Assembly (NCBI GenBank): GCA_001692895.1
Contig: KV748184.1
Location: 62,001-126,000 of the forward strand
Direction: 5' to 3'
Origin: Cenococcum geophilum 1.58
Lineage: Eukaryota; Ascomycota; Dothideomycetes; Gloniales; Gloniaceae
Length of the DNA stretch: 64,000 nt
Position numbers and translations under genes: made by a program. Numbering within the stretch: the stretch's first letter is position 1; every line of letters begins with the position of its first letter. The notes beneath the pieces were generated by a model that did no database searches, was not told the origin of the DNA, and saw only the letters and a program-made list of their open reading frames with translations. This document shows positions 48,801-62,647 of this stretch, in pieces.

Positions 48801-50851
48801 TAACATTAAAGTATATATATTTAAAAGGGTAAGTTCTCTTTACGGATATTCTGCAAGATATCTGCTATATTATCTTTTTAAGAACACATGGTTTATAAAG
48901 TGGTATACTATACGGAGTTCTTCCTCTGTCCGTCTTAACCACCTTAACCCTATCTGCTATAGTCAGTAGATGATCTACTAACTCCATATCGCAGTATAGT
49001 AAGCGCTAATACTATACTTTATTATATGCTAAGGTCTCGAAGAATCTAGTAAACGTAGCGTAGGTAGTAGGAGTAGGTAGTAAGCAGGCAATGGTATCGA
49101 TAAGGTAGAGACCTCCGTATTCTATAAGGTTGGCGAATAAGCTTCCGTCATCCTTATAGCGTAGGTGGTTTATAAATTAGTCTATAATTACTCCAACCCT
49201 ACAGAGCTTCGCTGCGGATATTAGATTAGTATAAAAATAAGGAGCGTATACTACGTTCCTTAATATTAGATACCTAGTCAGACGTTATTCGCCTACCTTA
49301 ATGGCTAAGTTAATATCACCGTATCCATAGATTTCTGCTCTAGAATCTCCAGCCGTTACTATAGATATACTTGGCTTAAAGTTATAGAAGTATCTAATAT
49401 TATTACAGAAGTGGGTGTCTGCCATAGTGTCATACCCCTAGGCGTTAATTAAGGACAGATCCGGATGTTCCTGCAATAATAATAATAAGTAGGATATTAT
49501 TACAGCAGCCGCTATAGCTCGGGGCCTATCCAGATCCTTAATCCTTTTAGCAAAAGCTAGAGATGTCCTTAACCTAGGGCCTTCCTTCTTAATCTACTTA
49601 ACCCTTTTATTATAATACTGCTTATTTATTGGGCCCTTAAGCCATTCCTAATACCTCCGTAGATACTTATTATTTAATATAAAGTTCGGACCTTAAAGAG
49701 ACTGAAATAGCTACTTATAATTCTTTAACTTATAGGGTAAACTATAAGTAAAACACTTTGCTTTAGGTGATTGAGAAGGTACTAGAGTAGTAGACGTCGT
49801 AGGATCTGCAAATGGCTGCCCTAATAGTATAGCATGGGCGTTACGTCCCGTATTTAGATGCTTATAGAGGAGGTTAAATTCCTTAATTATTATTAACATT
49901 TTAAGCTTCTCTAACCTCTTCGCTACCTTCTAGATAAAGGTATAGTATAAAGCTAGATAGATCTCCTCACAGTCCTAGACAAAGGCTTATATAACGCTGC
50001 CTTCCGTTACCTCTATTAGCCCTTCCTCTAGCTCTTCGCCGTTCTATATTATGGTAATATAAAGCTAAAGCCATAATTCCAGAGTCTAACGTTTAGGCCC
50101 TTATTTCCGTTTCCTAAAATCGTCTAATACCATCTGCTGCAATATAGCTTAAGATAGCTTTGCTACCTTCTTTAACTGTCTTACAATTGAATATGGTGTG
50201 GTAAGGTTCTTAAGATACCCTAAGAAGTTAGTGCCTACAGTGGCATACAAAAGTACTATAAACGTGTGGAGCTTCTCTTCCCGCTTTAGGTAGTCCTGTC
50301 ATTATAGCTTATAGAGCTTGAAGAGCATTCTCTGTATCTCTAGAGATTGCTAAGGTTATTGTTCTTATTAACTCAATAACCCAGGTGTAGCTGTTCCAGT
50401 AGACGCTAGAGTTGCTACTGGAGCTACAGAGTCCGCTGCTGGTGCTACAGGGTCTATAGGTGCTGCTATAGGTGCTATAGGAGCTGCCGGTGCTGCTATA
50501 GGAGCTGCAGGAGCTGCTGCTATTGAAGGTATAGCTAGCTTAGTGTTTTACTTGATTTCGTTCTCCGTCTTATCTAGGTTAATATAGTTCTAAATCTTCG
50601 TAAAACTTGCTTTTTAATAGATAAATTGAAACCATATAGGCCAGTCTTTCTAGGTTAGTAAAAGAGGGTTTATAGAGTCCTTGGTTGCCATGGTGGCTCT
50701 TATTTTAAGGTTCTTTTAAGGTTACGTAAAGAGACGCGCTTACGCATAAGGCACGCGATATTTCGTGACGAACTATGCTTAAAGAGGCTTAGTGGTAGTC
50801 GTCTGGCTACTGAGATCTCCCTAGTGCTTAGAAGGTTACCGGGCTTATAAC

Positions 50852-51124
50852 TTTCAGCCAGGTAGGTATCAATTAAATAACATAAGCTGGCTGGTAGGTA
50901 GAGACACAGAATTATATAAGTGATCTATTCTATTCAAGGTGGCTCTCGAGGGTCTATATATACACGAGGAAGATGCTAGAATAGGAAAGGAGGGAGGTAC
51001 AGGCAACAGAGATACGTACTAAGACATACGAAATACGAGGGTAAGCACTAGGGTAGTCTTTACATAGGGTACTAGGCATCAAAGACAATTGTAATACGGT
51101 CGAAAGCTACCTCCGTGGCCAACA
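50852..51124 (-). repeat. Copia B LTR (element 5' end)
   Basis: 273 bp, six or so G-to-A/C-to-T changes relative to 45591-45863. Confidence 0.9.
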
Positions 51125-51322
51125 TATGCCAGCCTCGCAAATTCGACTGTCGCAATGGACACCAAACCGGAGCCAACCGGCATCGTTCAGATTTTGGCCG
51201 AGGCCGACGCCGTTATAAACCTTTTTACAGCCCCGGNCCATGGTAAAACCTTCCTGAAGCAGCTCACACTGGTCTTGGATAAGTGTGCCCCCCTTCCCGG
51301 CGCATACGGCGTAGTTCATTGG

Positions 51323-51594
51323 TGTTGAACGGACGATCAGGAATGAGAACTCTGTTTATTAAAGAGGGCTCTAGAAGCTCTCTTATATACATCAGGTAGG
51401 TCCAAATACAATGACGACGACGTCGTCATTTAGTAGGTCATAGTTAATAGAAACAGGTAATGAGACGTTCGATGAGACATACGAGCTTAAGATACGAGAT
51501 AACTGAGACATAGTTCGTATAGATGATCTAGGTCGTTAGACAGTATTACGATGGTAGTAAGGAACTTCGATTTAGGTTGATACACCCCCTTAGC
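51323..51594 (-). repeat. Copia C LTR
   Basis: 272 bp, less TA-rich than the interior. Adjoins the interrupted secreted-protein gene on its left and a polypurine tract (complement) on its right. Confidence 0.75.
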
Positions 51595-52023
51595 TGCATA
51601 GAGCCTTCTGGGCTGCTGTAGAAATACTAAAAAGTTATAATAGTAATTTGGTGTTGAGTTAAAGGAAATCCTCTATATATTTACCTTGCCCAAATATTAT
51701 TTAAATTAAATTAAATTAGATCCTTAATATTAATAAGGTTTAATTACTAAACAAACGTCTTGTGCTTTTAATAAGGCAGAGCCTTTATTATGCCGTCTGC
51801 TGTTATATCCGTAGTAGGCACCTATTTAATATTAATGCTTCCTTTATAAACTTCTTAGCGGAGCTAGTAGTAATAGATATTAATATATTAAAGCTTAGTG
51901 TTAAGCTCCGCGTTACTTTTAGTAAGCAGTTAAATTGTTTATATATTGTTATAGTATATTACTTACTTCTTATTAGTGTTAAATCTAACTTCTTTAAAGA
52001 ATTGCTGCCACTAAATTAACTTA

Positions 52024-52254
52024 CGTCAGGAAAAAATTTAGCAGCATTTAGCCAGCATTTTCAGCATTTCGCAGCATTTCGTAGCATTTAAAACAGACTA
52101 TACGCATTAAGCAGCATCTAGGCAGCTATGTATATATAATATATATATATAGCTGCCTAGATGCTGCTTAATGCGTATAGTCTGTTTTAAATGCTACGAA
52201 ATACTGCGAAATGCTAAAAATGCTGGCTAAATGCTGCTAAATTTTTTCCTAACG
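52024..52254. mobile_element. Foldback MITE with TA target duplication, inside copia C RNase H
   Basis: 231 bp made of two nearly perfect inverted arms of about 105 bp (ends CGTCAGG/CCTAACG) around a TATATA-rich centre. TA flanks both sides (52022-52023 and 52255-52256), as for Tc1/mariner-mobilised MITEs. Arms contain repeated GCAGCATTT/AGCATTT words. Copia RNase H coding continues on both sides. Confidence 0.85.
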
Positions 52255-52699
52255 TAGTAGCCGTATGCAACAGGGCTAAGAGCTCTGCTTTAGTACTTAA
52301 TTTTATTACTAATCTTTGCTTAGTTAATTGCTAGTTAATTAGTTCTCTAAATAAGGTAAATAAATAGCCTTCTATGCTTTTTTTACTAGCTAGATTATCT
52401 TTAAATAATATATTACTTGCCTTTACGAAGATCTAGTTTATTATATTCTCCTTTAAGTACTTAATTATAAGAGTCTTAGTTTAATTAAGGTAGGTAATTA
52501 CCCTTATAGCAGCTACGTTGTAAATTAGTAATAGATTTTATAAGAATTCTAACAGCTTACTTACTATTCTTACTATATCTAAATAAGTAATATTAGCTGC
52601 ATAGAGTATAAATCCGACTTTTCTTTAATAGGTATAGGTATCCTACTTAAAGGCTTACTTTAAATTAGGCTTAAGTTCTTTAATTATTAGTCACATAGG

Positions 52700-53240
52700 G
52701 TAACTCACTAATAACGACTACTCAAGTAGGTTATAGTGATGTTGGTTAATATATATCTTCTTTAGAATAAGGAAGGGCGAGGAGCTTAAGACTCCTTACT
52801 ACGCTAGTGCCGCGGCGTTACGTAATAACCGCTTGCCTTATTCCCAATACTAGCAACTCTTCTTTTATAGTTGCCATCTATATATAAATACTGCTTAACT
52901 AGCGTACTAAATATTAATCCTCCTTATTTACTATTGCTATTATAATATAAGTCTCACTATCCTAAAATTTGCCTCTTAGCATATAGTACTTTCTTACTTA
53001 AGAGTTACTAGTGGATATTATATTAGGGCCGCTAAGGCGCTAGTTATAAGTAAGCTAATAGCAATTTTCTATACCGGGTATAGAAAATCCTAATTAGCTA
53101 GTTAAAATTAGGGTCTATAGAATATTATACTCTTACTTCCTTTTAACCTAACCTTTAACTTATATATATAGAGTATTTGTATTAACAAACTTTTCTAAAG
53201 CCTTATTTAGGGTTGCCTTTATTATTATATCTAGTAGTAG
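52700..53240. other. RIPed segment, mixed transposon debris
   Basis: Includes a short stretch near 53030-53100 resembling part of the copia A 3' untranslated region (36185-36255). No coherent protein motif read. Confidence 0.4.
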
Positions 53241-54060
53241 TAGTAATTCTTAATTAACGTCTGATACGGATCCTATCTAGGCCTACGCAGACTACTCCGT
53301 TATAGGGGGAAAACTTATAATTTACAGGAAGAAAACCCTACAGTTTAGGGGAGGAAAAACCCTATAAGCCACCTTAGTAGGATAAAAAACCCCGGTTTGC
53401 TATGTTCGTCTATAGCGGCGGCCCTATAGGCCTACGGCTACGTCCTGTCCTCCTTAGATGTTTAAACTTCTTGGGAACCACTGCTTCCTTCTCTAGCTTA
53501 TCCTAGCTAGGGTTCACTACGTCCTAGCTAGGCCTTGCCGTTTGATTGCTATACACTTATAGTTATATTCCGTATTTTAACTACCCCCTATATACTATCT
53601 CTTGTTAACTATTACTATATACGCTATACCTCCCCCCCCCTAAGGCCTATCGAAGGCGTAAGGGGGATTTATCTATAAACTACTATACTAAAAGGCGAGC
53701 GGGACGTGTGTGCCTAAGTATCTTTTATACCTAAGCCCTAGTCACTAGGCCCTTACTAAGGGTTACCACTTTTTAAGAGGAGACAGGAAAACCGTACGGT
53801 GTTGTCTAGGCTGCTAGGTAGTATTTAATAGTTAATAGCAAGTAACCGTATGCTCCGCGGGCGATTGCCCTAGGGGTTAAGAGGGGCCGTATATTTGCTT
53901 ATTACTCGTTTACAATCGCTCGTTTATTAACATAAGAGGTTGTTAATGCTCTCTACTAGGGGTTAGGGGATGTTATTAAATGCTGTGTATTTATATTAGA
54001 TTGTATAGGTACCTTAATAGGAGAATAGTATTGTTATTATTACTATAAGGGGCACTTAGT
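53240..54060 (-). mobile_element. LINE 3'-end fragment
   Basis: Shares its sequence at about 53245-53520 (ACGTCYGATWCGGATCC start, later TAGGAACYACTGCT-like) with the 3' end of the LINE at 19985-20215, same orientation. It lies between the RNase H and reverse-transcriptase parts of copia C, so it probably inserted there. Extent is approximate. Confidence 0.55.
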
Positions 54061-57000
54061 GGTTATTTTCAAGATCTCACCATCCTATGTAAAAACTTTT
54101 CACCACCGCCTATAATACCTATAACCACCACCACTAGGTCGTATCGCACGCTATATAACGTCTCTGCGTTAGCTCTAAGTCTAAACTTTAAAGACTTAGG
54201 TTTGTAGCCGTCACTACGTATAGGTGCAGAGTCCGTTTTCAATGGCCTATTATTATATCTACTAGGTTATCTTAACTATTAATTTATTAAACCTTAAAGA
54301 GTTTTTACCGTTTATAGGATTAATAAAGTGCTATAATGTCGATTATAAGACGCTTCTTCTTTATAGTACTAAGCTTAACTAAATACTTATAGGGAATATA
54401 AGTCGGTATATATAATTATAGGGATAATAGGAAGTTTAAGTCGATCTATAATTATCTTTAGGGTAGTTCCAATTATAATTGCTATATTAACTCCGCCAAC
54501 TATTTTATATATCTCTAACGCTAGAGCGCTTTAAATAACACGCTTACTCTTAGTTAAGCTTTAATAGATAAGATTGCTATAGATTATAAAGTTATTCTCT
54601 CTGGTAGATTTATTTGCGATAATAATTTTATATCCTAGCTAGGAGCTAAAATCTTTATTATTTATAAATAATCTATTAATAAATATAAAGAGCTTAGCGG
54701 TAGAAAGATTAATAGGTATATAGAGTAGTCCCTAATTAAGATGGTTTATTTACTAAAAAAGACGTTTATTTAGGGTAAGAACGTTATCCTTAGTTAGTTC
54801 CTAGTGTTAAGCGGCAACAGAGAGATTAAATAAAGCCTTAGGTTAATAGATAGAAGTAATATAAACTTTATAAGCGCGTTACTCTATATATCCTTACTTT
54901 AGAGAATTAACGTTAATAACGTTAATCTTCTTACCTTAACCCTTCTAGCGTAAAGTAATAGAATTCTTATTTAGGGAGAGGATATATCTATTAAAGAGTA
55001 ATAGTGTTATTAAATTAAGCTTTTCCTTTAGCTTTATTATAAGGTTTACCTTTACTAGCTTATTTTCTTTAAGAGCTAAGAATTAGTCGTCTTCTAAGAT
55101 AATTATATCGTCTATTTATATACTAATAATTCCAAATAGAGTTCCCATAGTTATAATAAGGAAGTATAAATTAAATATAGAAGTAGTTACTAAAAGCTTC
55201 TCTTTATAGTACCTACTATAGGTAGCCCACTAATAAGTTCCTGCCTCTATAATTCTATATAATAGCTTAAGCATAACTATAATTATATCTTTAGAATATT
55301 AGTGGCGAATTTACTTTAAAAGGTATGCTAATATTAAGCGCTAAAGGTGCGTCTCTAATTAGGTATAGGCCTAGGTAATATCTTATAAATAAACCACTAT
55401 TCTATTCTTTATTAAGGAGGAAACTAGCGTAATAATAACTCGCTAATTAGCTTGTTAAATTATAGAAGATTATATAAGAATTACCTCCTTATTATTGTCG
55501 TTATAGCCTTAAATAACGAGCCTTAATTTCTTAAATAGGGCGTTAGTAGCTTTGCCCTTAATCTCGTTAACTATTCTTAACTTAAAGATGCGAACTTTAT
55601 TAAACTTAGTAAGGTTATACTTCTTAAATTTAAAGACTCCTCTTATAATAAGACTATCAATCTCCTACTTATTAGATACTTAAAAAGGAGCTCCTAGAGT
55701 TATAATATAACTTTCCTTTTAGAGCTATTTTGCGAGCTTAAAGTTAGCCTTCTCTTTAGCTGTTATAAAGGCTATTAATAACTTAACTTTATTCTTAATA
55801 GCGGTAACAAATTGCTCTTTAAAATTAATAAGATATTAGCAATTTTATAATCCCTTTAGGCGACCTCTACCATATTATAGTTGTGGCATATCTACTATAA
55901 TTATATTAGAATTATAGTCGCCTTCTAGAGTATATTAATTATAGTTCTCCTCTAGGGCATCTTTTAGAGCATCCTATAAAGGCTTAAAACTATTATCTTT
56001 ATAGTAAGACTTAATAACAGTTAAATAGAATTAAGTGGGTCTGTAAGGCATCTAAATAGTATAAGTTTAACTATTAATTATAATAAGTTAATATAGACCT
56101 AACTACCCTCCCTTTTTACGTTATACGCGTACCTTAGACTGGAGTAGCAGATTAAGCGTAGTTAAGGTATTTAGGCCATTTCTTATTCCTAGTATGTTAT
56201 TAACCTAGCGTATAGCGTAAAGATATCGCACCTCCTTTATTACCTTATAAATAGCCTTAGCTTATTATATAATAGAGGAAGATAGTAAAGAATTATTAGT
56301 TATTTAAGGGTAGGCGCTAAAGACTAGTAATATAGGTATAAGTCTATCCGGGCTAGCGGAATCGTTAATAGCTTTAATAGCCATTTATAAGGTAAGTTCT
56401 TTACTAGTATTCTCTAGTTTTAAAGAGATAATCTTATATACGCGGTATAATAGCGTATAATATTGCTCTACTTTTCTAATACTATTATATACCTTAATAG
56501 GGACTTCTTTAACCTTAATTACTATTACCTTTATCTATTATTAAAACTCTATAGATAAAAAGTTCTTTTCTATATTATAGATAATTTAATTAAGGGGTCC
56601 TAGGTAGACATTAATCTAGTATAATTAAAGGGTATTCTATACGTTCCTAGCTAATATATCCTTTAAGAAACATACGGCTTAGAAGGAAGTTAAAAAGTTA
56701 ACAACTTAGAGTACTAGCTTACCGCTAAAATATATAACGTTAACAATAATATAGAAGTTAAAGTTATAGTTATCTTTAAGGGTAAACTTAAATCGGCTAG
56801 GGGACTTCTAGTTTATTTAGTAGTAATAGTAGTACTTTATAAGATGCTTAATTACCTTAACCTTAACTTTATAGCCTACTCGCTAAAGGACTCTAAGCAA
56901 TTAATAAACGGATAAGTAGCTAAATTAACGGTGTAGTTAATATAACTCTAACTTAGTTAGGTAGCTCTAAGTAATACTCTTTTCTAGTTAATAAAGAAGC

Positions 57001-57099
57001 AACTAAAGGTAACCCTACTTGCGTATAATAGGTACCCAATTATCTCCCTACACAAGTATATTCTTAAGGTTGTTAAGTTAATGCCTAATTTATCTATAT

Positions 57100-60000
57100 C
57101 TTGTTACGGACGCTTTAAGTACAATGTTACAACTACTTAGGGAAGAGTTAGAAGAAGCTAGTTAGTTAATACAAGCACGGTCTAGGATGGAACCCGTGGA
57201 ACTATATAACGAGGAATGGTAACTAAGGTTATATAACGTGCTACGTATTAAATAGAAGGAACAAGAGGAACTTACGTACCTTATATACAACACGTATATT
57301 ATATATAAGAAGGATTTTATAGAAGTACGGTTGTGTATTTAAGGACCCTTAATCCCTACCTAGATAGTTCCTTCCTTATAGTAATTCTTAGAATATAATT
57401 AAAGTTAATCTGTTAGGCAACTACTCCACTAGTTATTATTACGTTGTTGATTTATTACTTTATATATACACCTAGCCCATTAATAAGTCTACCGTAGTAT
57501 CTACTATAAGGCTTTATTACACAATCACTACTATAGTTACGGTAATAATAAATCAAACAACATACCACCAAAAGCAGTAACTATAACGCTATTAACAGCA
57601 GCAACGACCTTAAGATTAGGTAACGACACCAGTATAGCAGATACTAACTCGCAACTAGTTATAGTTAGACAGTTATAGAAAATAGTTAATTAATTAATAA
57701 GTAATAATATTACACTCGAAAACAGACTTAATGGAATTAAAGCAGCCAAGGTTAAGTTACTATCCATTAAACGGTTTACAGGAAAAAGGTTAAAACTTAA
57801 AGAATTCCTAATATAGATATACTTTAAGGTTATACAGGAGGAAGTAAAGTTAACAACACCTATAGACCAAATAGCATACGCAGTATTGTTCTTATTAGGA
57901 AGGGCACTTAAGTAGTTTAAACCTTATCTTACGGAAATACAGGAACACAGAATAATAACCATAAACTAGGAAGTACGGTTTATATTTTCTAGCTAGTAAG
58001 GATTCGCGGAACGCCTAACGCAGATATTTAGAGACCTAAAAGCATCTACTACGGCAGAGAGAAAGCTTTAGAACATAACATAGCAAACCTTAGTAATTAA
58101 GTACACGACACAATTTCAAACACTTGCTATATAGGTTAAATAGAACAATAAGGCGCTTATAGCATAGTATAAACAGGGACTTAAGGCTAAAGTCTAGGAC
58201 GTAATTATTCTAATAAAAGATGCGGACACCCTAAGGGAATTAATAGATTAAGCAATAAAGATTAATAATAGGATCTTCTAAAGGGAACAAACCAAGAGAA
58301 GTTAGGACAAAGTTCTACAGTTATATAAGGCGCAGAGTATATAACAATAAAAGCTAAATTAGAAACTATGGTATGGCGCAGAGCTAATAAACCTAAGTAG
58401 TACTAAAGAAAACCATAAGAGATAGAATAAGAAATTATAGAAACCTAGAGGTTAAGGATTAAGTAATTATAGGACTAGGGAGCATAGGCTAAACCAAGGA
58501 TCTTAGTAGCAGAAGACGTTTAAGCGGACTCTATAATAATAGCAATGGTTTAAAGATAGAGCTTATATAAATTACGGGAAATAGGGTTACTTCGCTAGAG
58601 ATTATAAAGATAGTTAGAGACGCCATATAATAAAGGGAGCTAGACTAGTAGCGTGTAATATATATATATAAAGAGACGATAGTATACTATAAGGGACAAA
58701 AGAATATTTAATTAAAAGTTTCGCGTTTTATTATAATAACGCATACCGAATTTATAAGGACGCTAAGTATAGCATAAGCTATTAGCTATAAAAGCTAGAG
58801 TTAAGAGGACTTAAAGGAACTAAAGAGTTAGATAAAGAATAAGATCGACTCTATAAGCTAAATTAAGATATTACAGTAACGTGCGGATAAAGATTAGCAA
58901 CAATAACAATGGAGTTAGAGTACTTATTAATTAACAGCAATAAGGAAGAAAAAGGAACTAACTAGGGGTATCTAAACCTTAATAACGCAATAGAAGTAGA
59001 AATTAAGACCGCTATAAAGTAAGGTTTAGTAATGGGCATTATAACACTATTAGATACGGCATCTATTACTTTATAAAACGGCAGAAGTAATATTAAAGAA
59101 TAATTAAGTAAGCAGATAACTGCTAGTGCTAGCTTACTACTTAATAAAGGTAAAAGGCTAAAGGCTTAAGATTCTTAAGATAAGATAAGAGATAACTAAG
59201 ATTCTTAAGATAAGATAAGGCACGCTTAGAGACCTATAATGGATAATAACCAATAGAGTAGAGTAATAGCTCAGTTCAGCAATATATAAATAAGCTTAGG
59301 ACGAAGTTTCCTAAAGGCATAAGACTCTTAAGACTCTTAAGATGAGATAAGAACACCCCAAAAGCCTAGTTGAACTAAGGCTAGAGCATAGCTTAAGAAA
59401 GAAGCGAGCTTAGGATTAAGGATCCTAGGGAACCAAAATTTCAAAGAATAAATAAGGACACCTATAAGAAAGAAGCAAGAGGCTTTACCATAGATTAGAG
59501 AATCTACAATATAAACAGTAATTAGACTAGGAGACAGATATATAGACCCAAAGGACTTACTAGGTAAACATAGGATTTAGCCTAAAGATTAAAAAATTAA
59601 TACTAAGATTAAAAAGTAAGATAACTTTAAGAATCTAATAGCCAGATATAAGCTAGGAGAAAGCGCATAAGAATTTAGAGAAAGAATCTTTATATAGCAA
59701 AGATAGGACTATAAGCTAAAAGGGCCAGGTTATCTAAGGGATAGGAAACCTATAAAAAATCACTAATAGGCCGAGAGTAGGCATGCTAAGGGCTAAGTGG
59801 CTTACCAAACTAGAGTAAGAAGAAAATTTCGGAATTTTAACTAGGTTTAAGGAACGGCATATAAAAGGTTATAATGAAGTAGTAATAAAAAGATATTTCC
59901 TTATAGATAAATCGTATACGCTTATAGAGCTATACTAGAAGTGGTATAGGTAGCGCAAGAATAACGATTGGGAAAGTTTCTACTTATAGTTAGATAAGAA

Positions 60001-62203
60001 AGTTATACCGGATTAAGCTATATTAGAAAAACAGATAAGCTGTATTAAAGGAGCGCTAATTATAATATTAAAGAACTTAAAAGAATAGGCTATAGATTAG
60101 AGAGACGTAATGCAAATATTAGTACTAGTAAATAATAAGCCAATAATTAGGTCAAGTAAACAGAGGTTTAAACTTACAGAAATGGATAAACTAAGAGTTA
60201 ACCTATAATACTAAGCATATTATATATTAGTATAGATCGCATATATAGATAATACGTGCAATATATATAGGATACTAAAAGATAAGCACCGAAAGTACCC
60301 TATAAGGATATATTAGGCACTAGATAAAAGAAAGTATAAAGATACCAAGTATATATATAGCTGGCATCCAGTAGAAGTTTAGGAGTTAGGCGACTTAACA
60401 CTTTAACCAAAAAGATTCCTTATGGAAAAATACCTAGACGGATAGTAGTAGTAGGAATATCCTAAAAATACGTATCTATAGTATATTAAAGACAAAAAGC
60501 AAACTAAGTATTAGCTAAAGGTAGACTAAGTATAAATAGGATCTAGTAACTAATAGTTAGGAAAAGTAGAGGCTTACGGAACTAAAGGGAGCTAGTAGTA
60601 GAGCCTTAGACCCTTAAAGGAATTTAAGGACAACACCTAAATTTACGAGTTAAATAGCAAGATTAACAGTTTAAAGCATTAATAGATAGTGGAGTAATGA
60701 GGAACTACATTTCACTAGCAGCAATTAAAAGGATGGGGCTACTACATAGGCAAAAAGAGCACCCTTATCTATTAGTTACAATTTTAGGAGATTCGATAGC
60801 CTATAGAGGAGGCATTATTAACCTTAAAACAGGACCTATTTAATTAACTATTAAAGGGAGATAAGTTAAAATGTCTTTTAATATCCTACTATTAGGGAAG
60901 GACGAGGCAATACTAGGGATGCCTTAGTTACAGGAATATAATCCAAAAATCGATTAGGTTACAGATTAAGTCGATATTAAAAATACTTAATGCCGCAAGA
61001 TATAACAATAAACTAAGATAGTATAATACTAAGTTAGAGCGACATATAAAGAGACTAATTAAGGATTAAGTTATATACTAAAAAGATACTATAAGTACGG
61101 CAAGAAACTATAGTTACTAGAAAGTAAAAAGCTGTTAAAGTATGCAGTATAGGACTATAAGATAGAATTAGAACTAGAAATAAGTCTATAGTTATTTCCA
61201 ATCTATAAGCTTACTAAAAAAAGAAGGAAGAGCACTAAAAGAGTTTATCTAGGAAAATCTTTAAAAGGGATATATTAGACCATCGCAGTTATTAGTAGAA
61301 TATCCAGTACTATTCGTACCAAAGAAGAATAGAAAACTTAAACTATGCATTAACTATAGATAGTTAAACAGTATCACCAGAAAGGATAGGTATCCTTTAC
61401 CCTTAATTAGCAAAATCTAAGATAGGATTAGTAATGCGTAAATCTTTATAAAGATAGATCTAANATNGGCGTACNANTANATTAGNATTAAGGAAGGCGA
61501 TAAATAAAAGGCAGCCTTTAGGTTAAAGGAAGGACTATATAAACTATTAGTTATATAATTCGGGCTTATAAACGCACTAGCAACGTTCTAGAAGCGTATT
61601 AATAATATATTAAGAGAACACTTAGATAAATTTATTATGGTATACCTTAATAATATTATTATCTACTCTATAAGCAAGGAAGAGTATAGAGAACACGTTA
61701 AATAGGTCTTAAAGAGACTATATAAAGAACAAATGCTAGTAGTAATTAAGAAATGCAAATTCTTTACTAAAAAGACAGATTTTATTAAATTTATTATTAA
61801 ACTAGACTAACTTAGCATAGATCTAAAGAAGATCGAGGCTATAGTAAATTGGTAGGAACTAAAGAACGTTATATAGTTAAGATCGTTTCTAGGGTTTTAC
61901 AATTACTATAGAAGGTTTATAGCTTAATAGTTAAAGAATATTAAGCCATTTACAAGGTTAATAAAGAAAGAAGAACCTTAGGTATAGGGAGAAGAGCAAA
62001 AGAAGTTGTTTAAGGAGGTTAAGGAGTTGTTTACTTAGGACCTAATCCTTAAAATCTACCAACCAAAGTTAGAGATAGTGGTTAAGATAGATGCATTAGA
62101 CTTTACACTAAGAGCGTACTTCCTATAGAAATATAAAGATAGATAGTACCTAGTAGCATACTATAGTCGAAAGATAACACTACTAGAACTAAACTATAAC
62201 ATT
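57100..62203 (+). mobile_element. Ty3/gypsy LTR retrotransposon remnant
   Basis: Plus-strand gag (about 57740-58320), a zinc knuckle at about 58560-58610 reading INYGKQGYFARDYKD (CysCysHisCys after RIP C/H-to-Y changes), an aspartic protease with ALIDSGVMRNYIS (about 60665-60710), then a reverse transcriptase (FVPKKNRKLKLCINYR, about 61310-61360) and MVYLNNIIIYS at about 61635-61670, where the catalytic YLDD has become YLNN. Protease then RT with no integrase between is gypsy order. The element stops abruptly near 62203; LTRs were not identified. Ns at 61464-61486 affect RT. Confidence 0.82.
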
Positions 62204-62473
62204 TTTTTTTATTTTTTTAGTCCGTTGTATTATACTACGTATAATACTGCGCATATAGCCTCGGGGCTATAGCGCTATAGTTCTATATACATGAATCCTT
62301 TCTAGGCAGCTTAATATATACTAATAGCTATATCCTAATAGTTTATAAACCCCTAGGGGTTTATAGCTCCTTAGTAAAATACTAAGTTACTATAACTACT
62401 AGGGAATAAGAAAATGGTAGGAAAAACTATAGGAAATCCTAACACCTATCCCTACCCTTTTACAATTTATTTC
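62204..62473. other. T-rich segment between gypsy and copia A copy
   Basis: Starts with a long T tract at about 62200-62218. No motif recognised. Confidence 0.4.
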
Positions 62474-62647
62474 TGTCTATCAGTATAACTCTCTTTATTA
62501 ACATGCACGAATATTACTTATAGTGGTACGTATGCGGTGTTGAAGTTGGTAGTTAATTATTATCTAGAAGAAAGGGTTGCTCCAAGGTTAGACAGTTAGT
62601 CTCGCTTTATAGTCCCATAACTACGTTACATAATTAATGTTCCGACA
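62474..62647 (-). repeat. Copia A family LTR, inverted copy
   Basis: Ends with the reverse complement of TGTCGGAACG at 62647; the left end is slightly altered relative to the other two LTRs. Confidence 0.8.

Larger units (their letters stand above)
45591..51124 (-). mobile_element. Complete LTR/copia retrotransposon (family B) inserted in the secreted-protein gene
   Basis: 5534 bp with two 273-bp LTRs (45591-45863 and 50852-51124) and a perfect 5-bp duplication TATGC (45586-45590 and 51125-51129). On the minus strand: a gag-like start near 50690 with a long Ala/Pro repeat, then integrase, a reverse transcriptase that still reads FFYVDDILIVG (about 46925-46965, open frame 46885-47088), and RNase H near 46000-46600. 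A purine-rich tract adjoins the left LTR on the element strand. LTR differences are all transitions and mostly in the right copy. Most other frames carry RIP-type stops. Confidence 0.92.
45520..51322 (+). pseudogene. Small secreted-protein gene split by one copia element and truncated by another
   Basis: The 5' part 45520-45590 encodes a clear signal peptide (MIKLAYLSAAFLAATMN…). A copia element then interrupts it. Coding resumes at 51130, after the target duplication TATGC, and stays in frame across the removed insert for about 64 more codons, to 51322. The readable part is about 88 residues with two visible cysteines or fewer; it shows no family I know. At 51323 a second LTR begins and the rest of the gene is lost. 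An N at 51238 leaves one residue open. Base composition of the two gene pieces is normal, unlike the flanking transposons. Confidence 0.7.
51323..57100 (-). mobile_element. LTR/copia retrotransposon (family C), truncated, with nested insertions
   Basis: Begins at 51323 with a 272-bp LTR (TGTTGAAC...GATACA, to 51594) followed by a CCCCCTTA polypurine tract (complement), as in copia B. The minus strand reads the end of RNase H (ending VPTTDITADGIIKALP-like, about 51770-51830), interrupted by a MITE at 52024-52254, then more RNase H to about 52700. The reverse transcriptase (IDDIII, about 55085-55115) and upstream parts lie at 54280-57000, beyond a LINE fragment. No matching right LTR was found; the gypsy element starts near 57100. 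Heavily RIPed. Confidence 0.75.

Noticed and set aside
51107-51319. 70-residue minus-strand open frame
   Set aside because: Antisense shadow of the interrupted secreted-protein gene and the LTR end.
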